A DNA stretch of 64,000 nucleotides. Source: an uncultured Roseibium sp. (lineage in GTDB: Bacteria > Pseudomonadota > Alphaproteobacteria > Rhizobiales > Stappiaceae). The notes under the pieces are model-generated. The model saw nothing but the letters and a program-made list of their open reading frames with translations, did not search any database and was not told the origin of the DNA. This document shows, in pieces, positions 25,374 through 34,132 of this stretch. The stretch covers positions 3,508,001 to 3,572,000 of the forward strand of contig NZ_OY769915.1 in assembly GCF_963669205.1 (NCBI RefSeq), in the 5' to 3' direction. The translations under genes and the position numbers were made by a program. Position 1 is the first letter of the stretch. Each line of letters opens with the position of its first letter.

Positions 25374-26072
25374 TCACTCGCCGGCAACGCTGGCGAGATC
25401 GATCTTCACACCCGGGCCCATCGTGGACGACACCGCGATGCGCTTCAGGTAGGAGCCCTTGGCGCCGGACGGCTTGGCCTTCTGGACCGCGTCGACGAGC
25501 GCCTTGACGTTCTGCAGGATGGCCTCTTCGGAGAAGGACACCTTGCCGACACCGGCATGAACGATACCCGCTTTTTCAACGCGGAATTGAACGGCGCCAC
25601 CCTTGGCGTCGTTGACCGCGGCGGTCACGTCCGGGGTCACCGTTCCGACCTTCGGGTTCGGCATCAGGCCACGCGGGCCAAGCACCTTGCCCAGACGGCC
25701 GACCAGCGGCATCATGTCGGGCGTTGCAATGCAGCGATCGAAGTCGATCTTGCCGCCCTGCACTTCCTGGACCAGCTCTTCGGCACCAACGATGTCGGCA
25801 CCGGCTGCCTTGGCCTCATCGGCCTTGTCGCCACGTGCGAACACGGCAACACGCACGTTCTTGCCGGTTCCGTTCGGCAGAACGCAGACGCCGCGGACCA
25901 TCTGGTCGGCGTGACGCGGATCAACGCCGAGATTGATCGCAACTTCGACGGTCTCGTCGAACTTGGTCTTGGAGCGGCCCTTTACCAGACCGATTGCCTC
26001 GTCCAGGGCATAGAGCTTGTTGCGGTCGATGCCTTCACGGGCAGTGGTGATACGTTTTCCAACCTTCGCCAT
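25374..26072 (-). CDS. rplA: 50S ribosomal protein L1
   Basis: E-site stalk protein of 232 residues. It starts MAKVGKRITTAREGIDRNKLY and contains KFDETVEVAINLGVDPRHADQM, GPRGLMPNPKVGTVTPD and the C-terminal KPSGAKGSYLKRIAVSSTMGPG. L1 represses rplKA in E. coli. It begins four bases after rplK ends. Confidence 0.97.
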   Translation of the reverse strand: MAKVGKRITTAREGIDRNKLYALDEAIGLVKGRSKTKFDETVEVAINLGVDPRHADQMVRGVCVLPNGTGKNVRVAVFARGDKADEAKAAGADIVGAEELVQEVQGGKIDFDRCIATPDMMPLVGRLGKVLGPRGLMPNPKVGTVTPDVTAAVNDAKGGAVQFRVEKAGIVHAGVGKVSFSEEAILQNVKALVDAVQKAKPSGAKGSYLKRIAVSSTMGPGVKIDLASVAGE

Positions 26073-26076
26073 GATC

Positions 26077-26505
26077 TTACCCCTTCACCTCGAGGCCCAT
26101 GGAACGGGCAGAGCCTTCGACCATCAGCATCGCTGCGTCGACGTCGTTGGCATTCAGGTCCTTCATCTTGGCTTCGGCGATTTCCTTCACCTGGTCCCGC
26201 GTGACCGATCCGACCGTTCCACGGCCAGGGGTCTGGGAACCCTTCTGCAGCTTTGCAGCCTTTTTCAGGAAAAAGCTTACCGGCGCCGTCTTCACTTCGA
26301 AGGTGAAGGACTTGTCGGAGAAATATGTAATCACGGTCGGGCACGGAGCACCCTTTTCAACATCCTGGGTCTGCGCATTGAATGCCTTGCAGAATTCCAT
26401 GATGTTCAGGCCACGCTGACCAAGTGCCGGCCCGATGGGCGGCGACGGGGTCGCGGAACCTGCCGGCACCTGAAGCTTCAGGAAACCTTCAATTTTTTTC
26501 GCCAT
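26077..26505 (-). CDS. rplK: 50S ribosomal protein L11
   Basis: GTPase-centre protein of 142 residues, needed for the RelA-mediated stringent response. MAKKIEGFLKLQVPAGSATPSPPIGPALGQRG is the family N-terminus, and the C-terminal domain has GRGTVGSVTRDQVKEIAEAK. The start at 26505 is preferred to a codon four residues upstream. Confidence 0.97.
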   Translation of the reverse strand: MAKKIEGFLKLQVPAGSATPSPPIGPALGQRGLNIMEFCKAFNAQTQDVEKGAPCPTVITYFSDKSFTFEVKTAPVSFFLKKAAKLQKGSQTPGRGTVGSVTRDQVKEIAEAKMKDLNANDVDAAMLMVEGSARSMGLEVKG

Positions 26506-26676
26506 GTCAGTCTCCAATCATACGCAGCTGAACGGCGATCCAGCTGGTTGGGAGCTGGTGGTCCGGTCCTTCGGCGACATCCGGCGATGAATGTCAGAAC
26601 CTTCCACCGATATTCCCGGTCCGGACGCTTTCGCCTCGTCCCGGGCACTCGAACCGCCCTTTCGGACGGCAACCGG

Positions 26677-27207
26677 TCAAAGCTTGTCGACTTGACCGAA
26701 TTCCAGTTCGACAGGCGTTGCCCGGCCGAAGATGGACACCGCCACCTTGAGACGCGCGCGCTCGTCGTCGACTTCCTCGACAAGGCCCGAAAACGAGGCA
26801 AACGGTCCGTCGGACACGCGCACCTGTTCGCCAACCTCGAATGTGACCGACGGCTTCGGCCGGTCCACGCCTTCCTGCACCTGGTTCATGATGCGCAGGG
26901 CTTCTTTTTCCGGGATCGGCATCGGCTTCTGGTCCGCGCCCAGGAATCCCGTCACTTTCGGCGTGTCTTTGATGAGGTGAAACGCCTCGTTGGTCATTTC
27001 CATCTTCACCAGGACATAACCCGGGAAGAACTTGCGCTCGGCATCGACCTTGCGGCCACGGCGCACTTCAACGACCTTTTCCATCGGAACGAGGATTTCC
27101 TCAAACAGATCGGTAAGCCCTTTCTGCTCGGCCTTCTCGCGGATGGAATCGGCGACCTTTTTCTCAAAATTGGAATAGGCGTGCACAATGTACCAGCGCT
27201 TGGCCAT
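26677..27207 (-). CDS. nusG: Transcription termination/antitermination protein NusG
   Basis: Transcription elongation factor of 176 residues that binds the RNA polymerase clamp and links it to Rho or ribosomal S10. The NGN domain begins MAKRWYIVHAYSNFEKKVADSI and contains FFPGYVLVKMEM. The C-terminal KOW domain has GEQVRVSDGPFASFSGLVEEVD. The start at 27207 gives the standard N-terminus. It follows secE by 53 bases, the universal arrangement. Confidence 0.97.
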   Translation of the reverse strand: MAKRWYIVHAYSNFEKKVADSIREKAEQKGLTDLFEEILVPMEKVVEVRRGRKVDAERKFFPGYVLVKMEMTNEAFHLIKDTPKVTGFLGADQKPMPIPEKEALRIMNQVQEGVDRPKPSVTFEVGEQVRVSDGPFASFSGLVEEVDDERARLKVAVSIFGRATPVELEFGQVDKL

Positions 27208-27260
27208 GGATCTTCGTTCCGTTTCTTGTTCTTGTCTGCAAACCGGGCGGTCGGTCTTAC

Positions 27261-27458
27261 TCAGCCGCCGACACCCAAAAGCAAACCGATGCCCCAACTC
27301 ATCAGCTGATCCGCGACGAGGAAGAAGATCGACGCGATCAATACCATGACGAACACCATGGCAGTGGTCACAGCGGTTTCCTTGCGCGTCGGCCACGTCA
27401 CCTTGGACGTTTCGGAGCGCACTTCCTGGATGAATTTAAAGGGATTGGTCTTCGCCAT
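27261..27458 (-). CDS. secE: Protein translocase subunit SecE
   Basis: Single-span SecYEG subunit of 65 residues: a cytoplasmic amphipathic helix (FIQEVRSETSKVTWPTRKET, with the conserved TWP) followed by one membrane segment (MVFVMVLIASIFFLVADQL). This is the short single-TM form typical of alphaproteobacteria. Confidence 0.96.
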   Translation of the reverse strand: MAKTNPFKFIQEVRSETSKVTWPTRKETAVTTAMVFVMVLIASIFFLVADQLMSWGIGLLLGVGG

Positions 27459-27481
27459 TCCGGTTCCGGTCTGTTAAATAC

Positions 27482-27516
27482 GAGTGGGCGCGCGGAAAAC
27501 TCCGCGCGCCTCACTC
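27482..27516 (-). promoter_or_regulatory. Strong GC hairpin in the secE leader
   Basis: GGCGCGCGGA and TCCGCGCGCC form a perfect 10-base stem around AAAC, extended by GAGTG/CACTC with one bulge. It lies between tRNA-Trp and secE. No real T-tract follows, so it may be a processing signal or attenuator rather than a terminator. Confidence 0.45.
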
Positions 27517-27561
27517 AAGGAAACTCTTTAAGCCCTCGAGGCAATTAAATCAAGAGCAATC

Positions 27562-27637
27562 TGGCAGGGGCAGCAGGGTTCGAACCCGCGACCTACGGTT
27601 TTGGAGACCGTCGCTCTACCAACTGAGCTATACCCCT
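27562..27637 (-). tRNA. tRNA-Trp (CCA)
   Basis: A 76-base cloverleaf with acceptor AGGGGTA/TGCCCCT, D-arm TAGCTCAGTTGGTAGAGC, anticodon loop CTCCAAA (anticodon CCA), T-loop GGTTCGAACC, and an encoded CCA end. It lies directly upstream of secE-nusG, a common bacterial arrangement. Confidence 0.97.
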
Positions 27638-27708
27638 ATAGGCGACCGCCGAGCGGTCCCGCTCCTGATACCTTCTCAAGCCACGCGTAGCAAGACTTAA
27701 GAAGAGGA

Positions 27709-27733
27709 GCTGCCGGGCACAAGACCCGGCAGC
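27709..27733 (-). terminator. Hairpin after tuf (copy 2)
   Basis: A nine-base perfect stem GCTGCCGGG/CCCGGCAGC with a seven-base loop, 11 bases after the tuf stop. A pyrimidine-rich tract (TCCTCTTCTT) follows on the minus strand. It is probably a partial terminator separating tuf from tRNA-Trp and secE. Confidence 0.6.
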
Positions 27734-27744
27734 CCGAATTCATC

Positions 27745-28935
27745 TTATTCGATGATGGATGCGACGACGCCGGCGCCGACGGTACGGCCACCTTCGCGGA
27801 TCGCGAAGCGCAGGCCTTCTTCCATGGCGATCGGCACGATCAGCTCAACGTCGACCGACACGTTGTCGCCCGGCATCACCATTTCCGTGCCTTCCGGCAG
27901 AGAAACAACACCCGTCACGTCCGTCGTACGGAAGTAGAACTGAGGACGGTAGTTGGTGAAGAACGGCGTATGACGGCCACCTTCTTCCTTCGTCAGGATG
28001 TAGGCTTCCGCCTTGAACTTCGTGTGCGGGGTAACGGAACCCGGCTTGCAAAGAACCTGGCCGCGCTCAACTTCCTCACGGCCAACGCCGCGGATCAGGG
28101 CACCGATGTTGTCGCCCGCTTCGCCGCTGTCCAGCAGCTTGCGGAACATTTCAACACCCGTCACAGTCGTCTTCGTGGTGTCCTTGATGCCGACGATCTC
28201 GACTTCTTCACCCACCTTGACAATGCCGCGCTCGACACGGCCGGTCACAACCGTACCGCGGCCGGAGATCGAGAAAACGTCTTCGATCGGCATCAGGAAC
28301 GGCTGATCCTTCGGACGCTCGGGCGTCGGGATGTACTCGTCAACCTGACCCATCAGCTCACGGATCGCGTCACGGCCGATTGCAGCGTCGCGGTTCTCGA
28401 CAGCTGCGAGAGCCGAACCCTTAACGATCGGAATGTCGTCGCCCGGGAACTCGTACGAAGACAGAAGCTCGCGGATTTCCATTTCGACGAGCTCCAGAAG
28501 CTCTTCGTCGTCGACCTGGTCAACCTTGTTCATGAAGACAACAAGTGCCGGAACGCCAACCTGACGCGCAAGCAGGATGTGCTCACGGGTCTGCGGCATC
28601 GGGCCGTCTGCCGAAGAAACAACAAGGATCGCGCCATCCATCTGAGCCGCACCCGTGATCATGTTCTTCACGTAGTCGGCGTGGCCAGGGCAGTCAACGT
28701 GAGCGTAGTGACGGTTCTCCGTCTCGTACTCAACGTGTGCCGTGGAGATGGTGATCCCGCGTGCCTTTTCTTCAGGCGCACCGTCAATCTCGTCGTAGGC
28801 TTTTGCTTCTGCGCCGCCAGCCTCGGCCAGCGTCATCGTAATTGCAGCGGTCAGCGTCGTCTTGCCATGGTCAACGTGGCCAATCGTGCCAATGTTAACG
28901 TGCGGCTTGTTGCGCTCAAATTTTTCCTTCGCCAT
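27745..28935 (-). CDS. tuf: Elongation factor Tu (copy 2)
   Basis: Second tuf gene, 396 residues, with the same protein as the str-operon copy. GHVDHGKTT, DCPGHADYVKNM and NKVD are intact. I count about five differing bases between the copies, each at a synonymous position. It sits downstream of tRNA-Tyr and tRNA-Gly and upstream of tRNA-Trp-secE, matching the tufB arrangement (tRNA genes-tufB) known in proteobacteria. Confidence 0.98.
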   Translation of the reverse strand: MAKEKFERNKPHVNIGTIGHVDHGKTTLTAAITMTLAEAGGAEAKAYDEIDGAPEEKARGITISTAHVEYETENRHYAHVDCPGHADYVKNMITGAAQMDGAILVVSSADGPMPQTREHILLARQVGVPALVVFMNKVDQVDDEELLELVEMEIRELLSSYEFPGDDIPIVKGSALAAVENRDAAIGRDAIRELMGQVDEYIPTPERPKDQPFLMPIEDVFSISGRGTVVTGRVERGIVKVGEEVEIVGIKDTTKTTVTGVEMFRKLLDSGEAGDNIGALIRGVGREEVERGQVLCKPGSVTPHTKFKAEAYILTKEEGGRHTPFFTNYRPQFYFRTTDVTGVVSLPEGTEMVMPGDNVSVDVELIVPIAMEEGLRFAIREGGRTVGAGVVASIIE

Positions 28936-29104
28936 CGGCGTCGCTCTCTGTCCAATACTCGGTTCGGTCGATACAGGCTCGAGGCGGGACGCCCTCCGGC
29001 GCCTTGGACAGATCCGCGAGCGTCGAATTGCTTCCCGTAGAACTTATGTCAGGATTTCCGGGCGAAAGAGCCTTCCGTTCCGGACACTCCGGTATGCCCC
29101 ATGA

Positions 29105-29178
29105 TGGAGCGGGTGAAGGGAATCGAACCCTCGTCGTCAGCTTGGAAGGCTGCTGCTCTACCATTGAGCTACACCCGC
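29105..29178 (-). tRNA. tRNA-Gly (TCC)
   Basis: A 74-base cloverleaf with acceptor GCGGGTG/CACCCGC, D-arm TAGCTCAATGGTAGAGC, anticodon loop CTTCCAA (anticodon TCC), T-loop GGTTCGATTCC, and an encoded CCA. It is 22 bases downstream of tRNA-Tyr. Confidence 0.97.
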
Positions 29179-29200
29179 ACAACGAGAGAACCAGGTACGA

Positions 29201-29285
29201 TGGTGGAGGAGGTTGGATTCGAACCAACGTAGGCATAGCCAACGGATTTACAGTCCGTCCCCTTTAGCCACTCGGGCACTCCTCC
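29201..29285 (-). tRNA. tRNA-Tyr (GTA)
   Basis: An 85-base class II tRNA with a long variable arm. Acceptor GGAGGAG/CTCCTCC, anticodon loop CTGTAAA (anticodon GTA), T-loop GGTTCGAATCC, and an encoded CCA. It is the first gene of the tRNA-Tyr/tRNA-Gly/tuf transcript. Confidence 0.97.
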
Positions 29286-29368
29286 ATCTCGTCCTGCTTC
29301 ACGCCGAAGCGATCAGGATGGCTTACCGGAGAACCCGCCCGAAAGGGGCGAGCAATCCCGTGGCGCGT

Positions 29369-29397
29369 GTTATGCAGATGCGGACCTGCCCTGTCAA
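29369..29397 (-). promoter_or_regulatory. Promoter for tRNA-Tyr/tRNA-Gly/tuf
   Basis: On the minus strand, a consensus TTGACA (29397 to 29392), a 17-base spacer and CATAAC (29374 to 29369) lie about 84 bases upstream of tRNA-Tyr. No terminator is seen between it and tRNA-Gly, so it probably drives the tRNA-tuf unit. The remaining sequence between tRNA-Tyr and the MarR gene (29286 to 29693) shows no gene. Confidence 0.7.
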
Positions 29398-29674
29398 CGC
29401 TGATTTTGCAAAGAAATGCACAAAATCGGGAAGACGCTCGAAACAGGTGCTTCGAACGCTGGAGATCACTCCGGTTACCGTGTTTCCAAGAGTGCCTTCC
29501 CGGCCCTCCGGTGTCACCATTTCCGTATGCATTTCCTCAGGCTAGGCCAAGAATCGCCCCTGCCTGTGGACAACTCGCCAGCGCGGCCGGGGACCGGAAA
29601 TTCAGGAACCGCATCTTGCGCCAACGCGCCTTCGAGAACCACCGCACACGCAATCCGATTGTAACGCCTTACGC

Positions 29675-29694
29675 TTTGTTGTATCTACAACAAA
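29675..29694. promoter_or_regulatory. Perfect palindrome abutting the MarR start: probable operator
   Basis: TTTGTTGTA and TACAACAAA are nine-base inverted repeats separated by TC; the last base of the right arm is the A of the ATG. The size and symmetry fit a MarR-family dimer site. Autoregulation is inferred from position. Confidence 0.65.
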
Positions 29695-30191
29695 TGACTT
29701 CCGACCCGAAAGACATCGATTTTGCCGAAATGGGCAGAACCTGCTTCGGCCACGCGGCCCGGCGCACGGCGAATCTGCTGACGCGGCATTACAATCGCGC
29801 CATGGCCGGGCTCGGCCTGGAACTCACGCAGGCACAGCTTCTGGCGGTCATTGCCGATGGCACCGCCCCCTCCGCCTCCGCGATTGCCCGCTATCTCGGC
29901 ATCGACCGCTCGACACTCGCGCGCAATCTTCGCCCTTTGGAAGCCGCCGGACTGATCTGCCGGCGGGAAACGCCAGGGCGCACCGTCCTGCCCGTGCTCA
30001 CAGCGGAAGGTGAAGAGAAGGTCGTCGAAATTCACAAGGCGTGGCAGCACGCCCAGGCGGAGCTGACGGACATGCTCGGGCCGGACGGAGCCGAAGCGGT
30101 GCGCGCCCAAATGTCCGCCCTGCGCAAGGCCGTCCACATTCTGGAAGACACCGATGCCAGGGCCGCGGCAAATGCGGATCAAACCAACTGA
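29694..30191 (+). CDS. MarR-family winged-helix transcriptional regulator
   Basis: DNA-binding regulator of 165 residues. The core winged helix-turn-helix runs from about residue 40 to 110 (LTQAQLLAVIADGTAPSASA, then IARYLGIDRSTLARNLRPLEAAGL and the wing RRETPGRTVLPVLTAEGE). The ATG at 29694 touches a palindromic operator and has no ribosome-binding site, so translation may be leaderless or start at the Met at residue 14. It lies 24 bases before a thioesterase gene, so control of that gene and itself is likely. The ligand is unknown. Confidence 0.85.
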   Translation: MTSDPKDIDFAEMGRTCFGHAARRTANLLTRHYNRAMAGLGLELTQAQLLAVIADGTAPSASAIARYLGIDRSTLARNLRPLEAAGLICRRETPGRTVLPVLTAEGEEKVVEIHKAWQHAQAELTDMLGPDGAEAVRAQMSALRKAVHILEDTDARAAANADQTN

Positions 30192-30215
30192 ACGCTTCTG
30201 ATTGAAGGACATCCG

Positions 30216-30719
30216 ATGAATAGCACGGACACGATTACCGAGAACGGCAAAACTCACGAGATCGGCGCCCTGCCGAAAACGGCCTTTTCGGACATGACCG
30301 GGCTCGACATTTTCAGGCTCATGATGGCCGGTGACCTACCCGCCCCGCCGATCATGATCCACTCCAACATAAGAATGAAGGAATTCGAGGAGGGCCGCGC
30401 CGTCTTCACCGGACTTCCGGCCAAGGAATTTCTGAACCCGCTCGGAACCGTCCATGGCGGCTGGATCTCAACGCTGATCGATACGGCGCTCAGCTGCGCG
30501 GTCCACACCACGTTGAAGCCGGGCGAGTTCTACACGACCACATCGCTCAACGTGAACATGGTCCGCCCGCTTCAGGCCACCAGCGGCGAAGTCATCTGCG
30601 AAGGCCGGATCGTCCATCGCGGCTCGCGGCTCGCAACCTCCGAAGGTGATCTCAGGAATGCAGACGGCAAGCTGATCGCCCATGGCACGGTGAGCTGCAT
30701 GATCCTGAAGCCGTCCTGA
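30216..30719 (+). CDS. PaaI-type hotdog-fold acyl-CoA thioesterase
   Basis: Predicted cytoplasmic thioesterase of 167 residues, likely hydrolysing an acyl- or aryl-CoA. The hotdog signature NPLGTVHGGWISTLIDTALSCAV lies around residues 75 to 95, followed by the strand-rich TTSLNVNMVRPLQATSGEV. A good ribosome-binding site (GAAGGA) precedes the ATG. It is co-oriented with the MarR gene 24 bases upstream and probably co-transcribed with it. Substrate not predictable. Confidence 0.85.
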   Translation: MNSTDTITENGKTHEIGALPKTAFSDMTGLDIFRLMMAGDLPAPPIMIHSNIRMKEFEEGRAVFTGLPAKEFLNPLGTVHGGWISTLIDTALSCAVHTTLKPGEFYTTTSLNVNMVRPLQATSGEVICEGRIVHRGSRLATSEGDLRNADGKLIAHGTVSCMILKPS

Positions 30720-30959
30720 AGACGCAATTGAAAGGATGAACTGTTCCGAACCGTTTGTTTCCTGCAAAAAATATGGACTGTGCTCAGGAAAATTATCGCA
30801 CGCTTCTCTTCTTGCCGCCCCGGACCCGATCCGGGGCCATTATCAGCACTGACACGGGTCCCGGCTCAAGGCCGGCACGGCTGACTTCCGGTTGACGCGA
30901 TAAGCATAAAGAACAGCACGCCCTTCCCCTCCGCCGGATTTGCCGCTACAGCAATCGCC

Positions 30960-31781
30960 ATGACGGATACCTCCAAATCAGGCCGTCCCGGACAGCGTTC
31001 GGGTCAGAAGGCTTTTTATAAAAAGAAAGCCGGCGGCAAGCCCGCGCCCCGCAGGCCCGGTCTGCCGCCGGAAGGCCCTGTCCTTTTGTATGGCCTGCAC
31101 ACGGTCGAGGCCGCGTTTGCCAACAAGGACCGCAAGCGGCTGAAGCTCTACGCCACCGAAAACGCGCAGAACCGCCTCTTGGAGCGTGGTGTCCGGATCG
31201 ACGTGCTCGTCGAGACCATGATGCCCCGCGCGCTGGACCGCATGGTGACCAAGGACGCGGTCCACCAGGGCATGATCCTGGAGGCCGATCCCCTGCCCGC
31301 CTATGGAGCGGAACATCTCAAAGGTGCGCGTCTGGTGCTGGCGCTCGATCAGGTCACCGACCCGCACAATGTCGGCGCCATCCTCAGATCCGCCGTTGCG
31401 CTTGATGCCGACGCTGTTGTCACCACCGAACGCCACGCGCCGGAAGAAGGCCCCGTCCTTGCCAAGTCGGCGTCCGGCGCGCTCGACATGATCAAGCATG
31501 TGCGCGTGAAAAACATGGCCAGGTTCGTGGCTGAGATGAAAGACAAGGGCTTCGGCTGCATTGCGCTCGACAGCGATGGCCCGGCCAGCCTGGAAGACAC
31601 GGCCTTCACCGACAAGACCGTCCTGGTTCTTGGCTCGGAAGGAAAAGGCGTCCGCCAGGGTGTGCGCGAGGCCTGCGGTCTCCTTGCCCGGCTCGACATG
31701 CCCGGCGAGATCCGCTCGCTCAACGTCTCCAACGCCGCCGTCCTGTCGCTTTATGTCGCCCGCATGAAGATGGGTCTCTAG
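30960..31781 (+). CDS. rlmB: 23S rRNA (guanosine-2'-O-)-methyltransferase, RlmB-type
   Basis: SPOUT-family rRNA 2'-O-methyltransferase of 273 residues. A basic, low-complexity N-terminal tail (residues 1 to 40) precedes the substrate-binding domain (LLYGLHTVEAAF). The SPOUT motifs are DQVTDPHNVGAILRSA, VLVLGSEGKGVRQGV and RSLNVSNAAVLSLYVAR. These three motifs and the overall length point to RlmB; other TrmH-family members are possible but less likely. The TAG stop is the first part of the 270-bp repeat that follows. No clear ribosome-binding site is seen. Confidence 0.85.
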   Translation: MTDTSKSGRPGQRSGQKAFYKKKAGGKPAPRRPGLPPEGPVLLYGLHTVEAAFANKDRKRLKLYATENAQNRLLERGVRIDVLVETMMPRALDRMVTKDAVHQGMILEADPLPAYGAEHLKGARLVLALDQVTDPHNVGAILRSAVALDADAVVTTERHAPEEGPVLAKSASGALDMIKHVRVKNMARFVAEMKDKGFGCIALDSDGPASLEDTAFTDKTVLVLGSEGKGVRQGVREACGLLARLDMPGEIRSLNVSNAAVLSLYVARMKMGL

Positions 31782-32047
31782 GTGACGGACCCATAAATGA
31801 GACTGAAATGGCATGGGAAATGGCGAGTTCCCGTTAGGAAGGGTGTGCGGAGCGGGCTTCCTGCCCGGTCAAGCACGCTGACGCCACGGGGTGAAGCCAT
31901 TTCCATGTCCTTCGGATTTGACCGGATTGCGCCTCCTCGGCGTCGCGAGAGACTTGAAAATGAACCACATTTCCTGCGCTTCCGCTCCTTGAGGAGAAGC
32001 AATCCGCCTCAAACCATTTCCGCCTCATTTATGAGTCCATCACCTAG
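31778..32047. repeat. Structured inverted-repeat element, copy 1
   Basis: A 270-bp element with 23-base imperfect terminal inverted repeats (left CTAGGTGACGGACCCATAAA, right ends ...GAGTCCATCACCTAG). It contains a 34-base block at 31953 to 31986 identical to copy 2 (57216 to 57249), and an inner CGGGC/GCCCG hairpin. The distance between the inner ATAAATGA/TCATTTAT arms is 240 bases in both copies. The left end includes the rlmB stop codon, so the element may act as the 3' structure of that mRNA. No transposase is present. The 280 bases after it (to tRNA-Thr) show no gene. Confidence 0.8.
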
Positions 32048-32288
32048 GCCACACCCTCATAAACCAGGCGTTTCCCCAAAAGGTTCCAGGTCGTCGCCGG
32101 GACGGCATCGGAGCGCGGCGCGCAACGGCTTATCAATTCCAGTGAGGCTGCCCCGCGCAATCGGCACCCGCGGCAAACGACACCTGTCAAATCGCCCGAT
32201 TATCCACAGCATTGATCAGATTTCAGCTGGTTTTAGAGAGGCTTGCGGGAAATTTTAGCAGCTGGTATCGATTTTTTCCTTTCAACCA

Positions 32289-32316
32289 TGGACAAGCGCG
32301 TCCAATCTGGTAGAAG
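32289..32316 (+). promoter_or_regulatory. Possible tRNA-Thr promoter
   Basis: TGGACA (32289 to 32294), a 16-base spacer and TAGAAG (32311 to 32316) end 11 bases before the mature tRNA-Thr 5' end. Both boxes deviate from consensus. Confidence 0.35.
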
Positions 32317-32327
32317 CCTTCCCCGGC

Positions 32328-32403
32328 GCCGGTATAGCTCAGCTGGTAGAGCACGTGATTTGTAATCTCGGGGTCGCGGGTTCGAATCCTGCTGCCGGCA
32401 CCA
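32328..32403 (+). tRNA. tRNA-Thr (TGT)
   Basis: A 76-base cloverleaf with acceptor GCCGGTA/TGCCGGC, D-arm TAGCTCAGCTGGTAGAGC, anticodon loop TTTGTAA (anticodon TGT), T-loop GGTTCGAATCC, and an encoded CCA. Confidence 0.97.
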
Positions 32404-32650
32404 TTTATCCCCAGATACTACGATTTCGCAGACCTCGCACTCTGGGCTGCCAAATTGGCGACGAAATCGCCCGTTCCCGCCGATTGACCTTTCTTTTTCC
32501 TGTTTCCCGTATCTCTGCACCACGTCCCGCAGTATGGTTCGCCACGATCTTGTCGCGCCGAACCACGTGAAAATCATCAGATGATCGCCGTGCTCAGCGA
32601 AGGGCCGCGGCAAGGCTCTGCTCAATGTCTTAAAAGTCCACGAGGTGACA

Positions 32651-34045
32651 ATGTCCACACCCGTCCGCACTGAAAGCGATTCCTTTGGTGCCCTGGAAAT
32701 TCCGGCGGACAAGTATTACGGCGCGCAGACCGCACGTTCGCTGATCAATTTCCCGATCGGCGGCGAAACCATGCCGCTGCCGCTGGTCCATGCGCTTGGC
32801 GTGATCAAGCAGGCAGCCGCACGCGTCAACCGCGACCAGGGCAAGCTTGCACCGGACATCGCGGACGCGATTGACCGTGCCGCCGGAGAAGTCGCGTCAG
32901 GAAGGTTCGACGACAATTTTCCCCTGGTCGTCTGGCAGACCGGGTCCGGTACCCAGTCGAACATGAACGCCAACGAGGTTATCGCCAACCGGGCGATCGA
33001 GATCCTCGGCGGCCAGATCGGCACCAAGACACCGGTTCATCCGAACGATCACTGCAACATGAGCCAGTCGTCGAACGACACCTTCCCGACCGCCATGCAC
33101 ATTGCCGCTTCACGCGAGATCCATCACCGGCTGCTGCCGGCACTTCAGCACCTGCATTCGGCGCTCGCGGCCAAGTCGTCACAGTGGCAGGACATCGTCA
33201 AGATCGGGCGGACCCACACACAGGACGCGACACCGCTCACGCTCGGCCAGGAATTCGGCGGTTATGCCGCCCAGCTGGAGATGAGCATCCGGCGGGTCAC
33301 CGAAGCCTCGGACGGGCTCTATGACCTTGCGCAGGGCGGCACCGCCGTCGGCACCGGGCTCAACACGAAGGCAGGCTTTGCGGAAGACTTCGCGGCCGAA
33401 GTCGCCAAGATCACCGGCCTCCCCTTCCGGACGGCGCCCAACAAGTTCGAGGCCCTTGCAGCCCACGACGCCTATGTCTACGCCCATGGCGCCCTCAACA
33501 CGGTCGCCGCGTCGCTGTTCAAGGTCGCCAACGACATCCGCCTGCTTGGCTCCGGCCCGCGTTCCGGGCTGGGCGAACTGTCGCTTCCGGAAAACGAACC
33601 CGGATCGTCGATCATGCCGGGCAAGGTCAACCCGACCCAGTGCGAGGCGATGACCATGGTCTGCACGCAGGTTTTCGGCAATCAGACGACGATATCGGTC
33701 GCAGGCAGCCAGGGACATTTCGAACTGAACGTCTACAAGCCGGTCATGGCCTACAACATGCTGCAATCCATCCGGCTTCTTGCGGACGCCTGTGTCAGTT
33801 TCACCGACCGCTGCGTCACGGGTATCACGGCCAACGCTGACAACATCAAGGACCTGATGGAGCAGTCCCTGATGCTGGTGACCGCCCTTGCCCCCGCGAT
33901 CGGCTATGACAAGGCAACCGAAATCGCCAAGACCGCCCACAAGAACGGAACGTCGTTGCGCGAGGAAGCCTTGAAACTCGGCTATGTCACGGACGCGGAA
34001 TTCGACAGGCTTGTGCGCCCTGAGAAGATGATCGGTCCGGACTGA
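32651..34045 (+). CDS. fumC: Fumarate hydratase, class II
   Basis: Iron-independent fumarase of 464 residues, interconverting fumarate and malate in the TCA cycle. Family blocks present are the N-terminal DSFGALEIPADKYYGAQTAR, TGSGTQSNMNANEV, HPNDHCNMSQSSNDTFPTAMH, and the signature GSSIMPGKVNPTQCEA near residue 320 containing the catalytic serine. The ATG at 32651 follows GAGGTG; a GTG two codons upstream is less likely. It converges on acnB across a shared hairpin. Confidence 0.97.
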   Translation: MSTPVRTESDSFGALEIPADKYYGAQTARSLINFPIGGETMPLPLVHALGVIKQAAARVNRDQGKLAPDIADAIDRAAGEVASGRFDDNFPLVVWQTGSGTQSNMNANEVIANRAIEILGGQIGTKTPVHPNDHCNMSQSSNDTFPTAMHIAASREIHHRLLPALQHLHSALAAKSSQWQDIVKIGRTHTQDATPLTLGQEFGGYAAQLEMSIRRVTEASDGLYDLAQGGTAVGTGLNTKAGFAEDFAAEVAKITGLPFRTAPNKFEALAAHDAYVYAHGALNTVAASLFKVANDIRLLGSGPRSGLGELSLPENEPGSSIMPGKVNPTQCEAMTMVCTQVFGNQTTISVAGSQGHFELNVYKPVMAYNMLQSIRLLADACVSFTDRCVTGITANADNIKDLMEQSLMLVTALAPAIGYDKATEIAKTAHKNGTSLREEALKLGYVTDAEFDRLVRPEKMIGPD

Positions 34046-34053
34046 CGAAAAAA

Positions 34054-34084
34054 TGCCCGGCACGAGAAACCGTCGTGCCGGGCA
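34054..34084. terminator. Terminator between convergent fumC and acnB
   Basis: A 12-base perfect stem (TGCCCGGCACGA/TCGTGCCGGGCA) with a seven-base loop. On the minus strand it is followed by TTTTTT, making it an efficient terminator for acnB. On the plus strand it lacks a T-tract but may still end fumC. Confidence 0.85.
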
Positions 34085-34132
34085 AACGCGTCTGATATTT
34101 CGGGCAGAACGCCCAGGAACAGCGTGGTCCCC

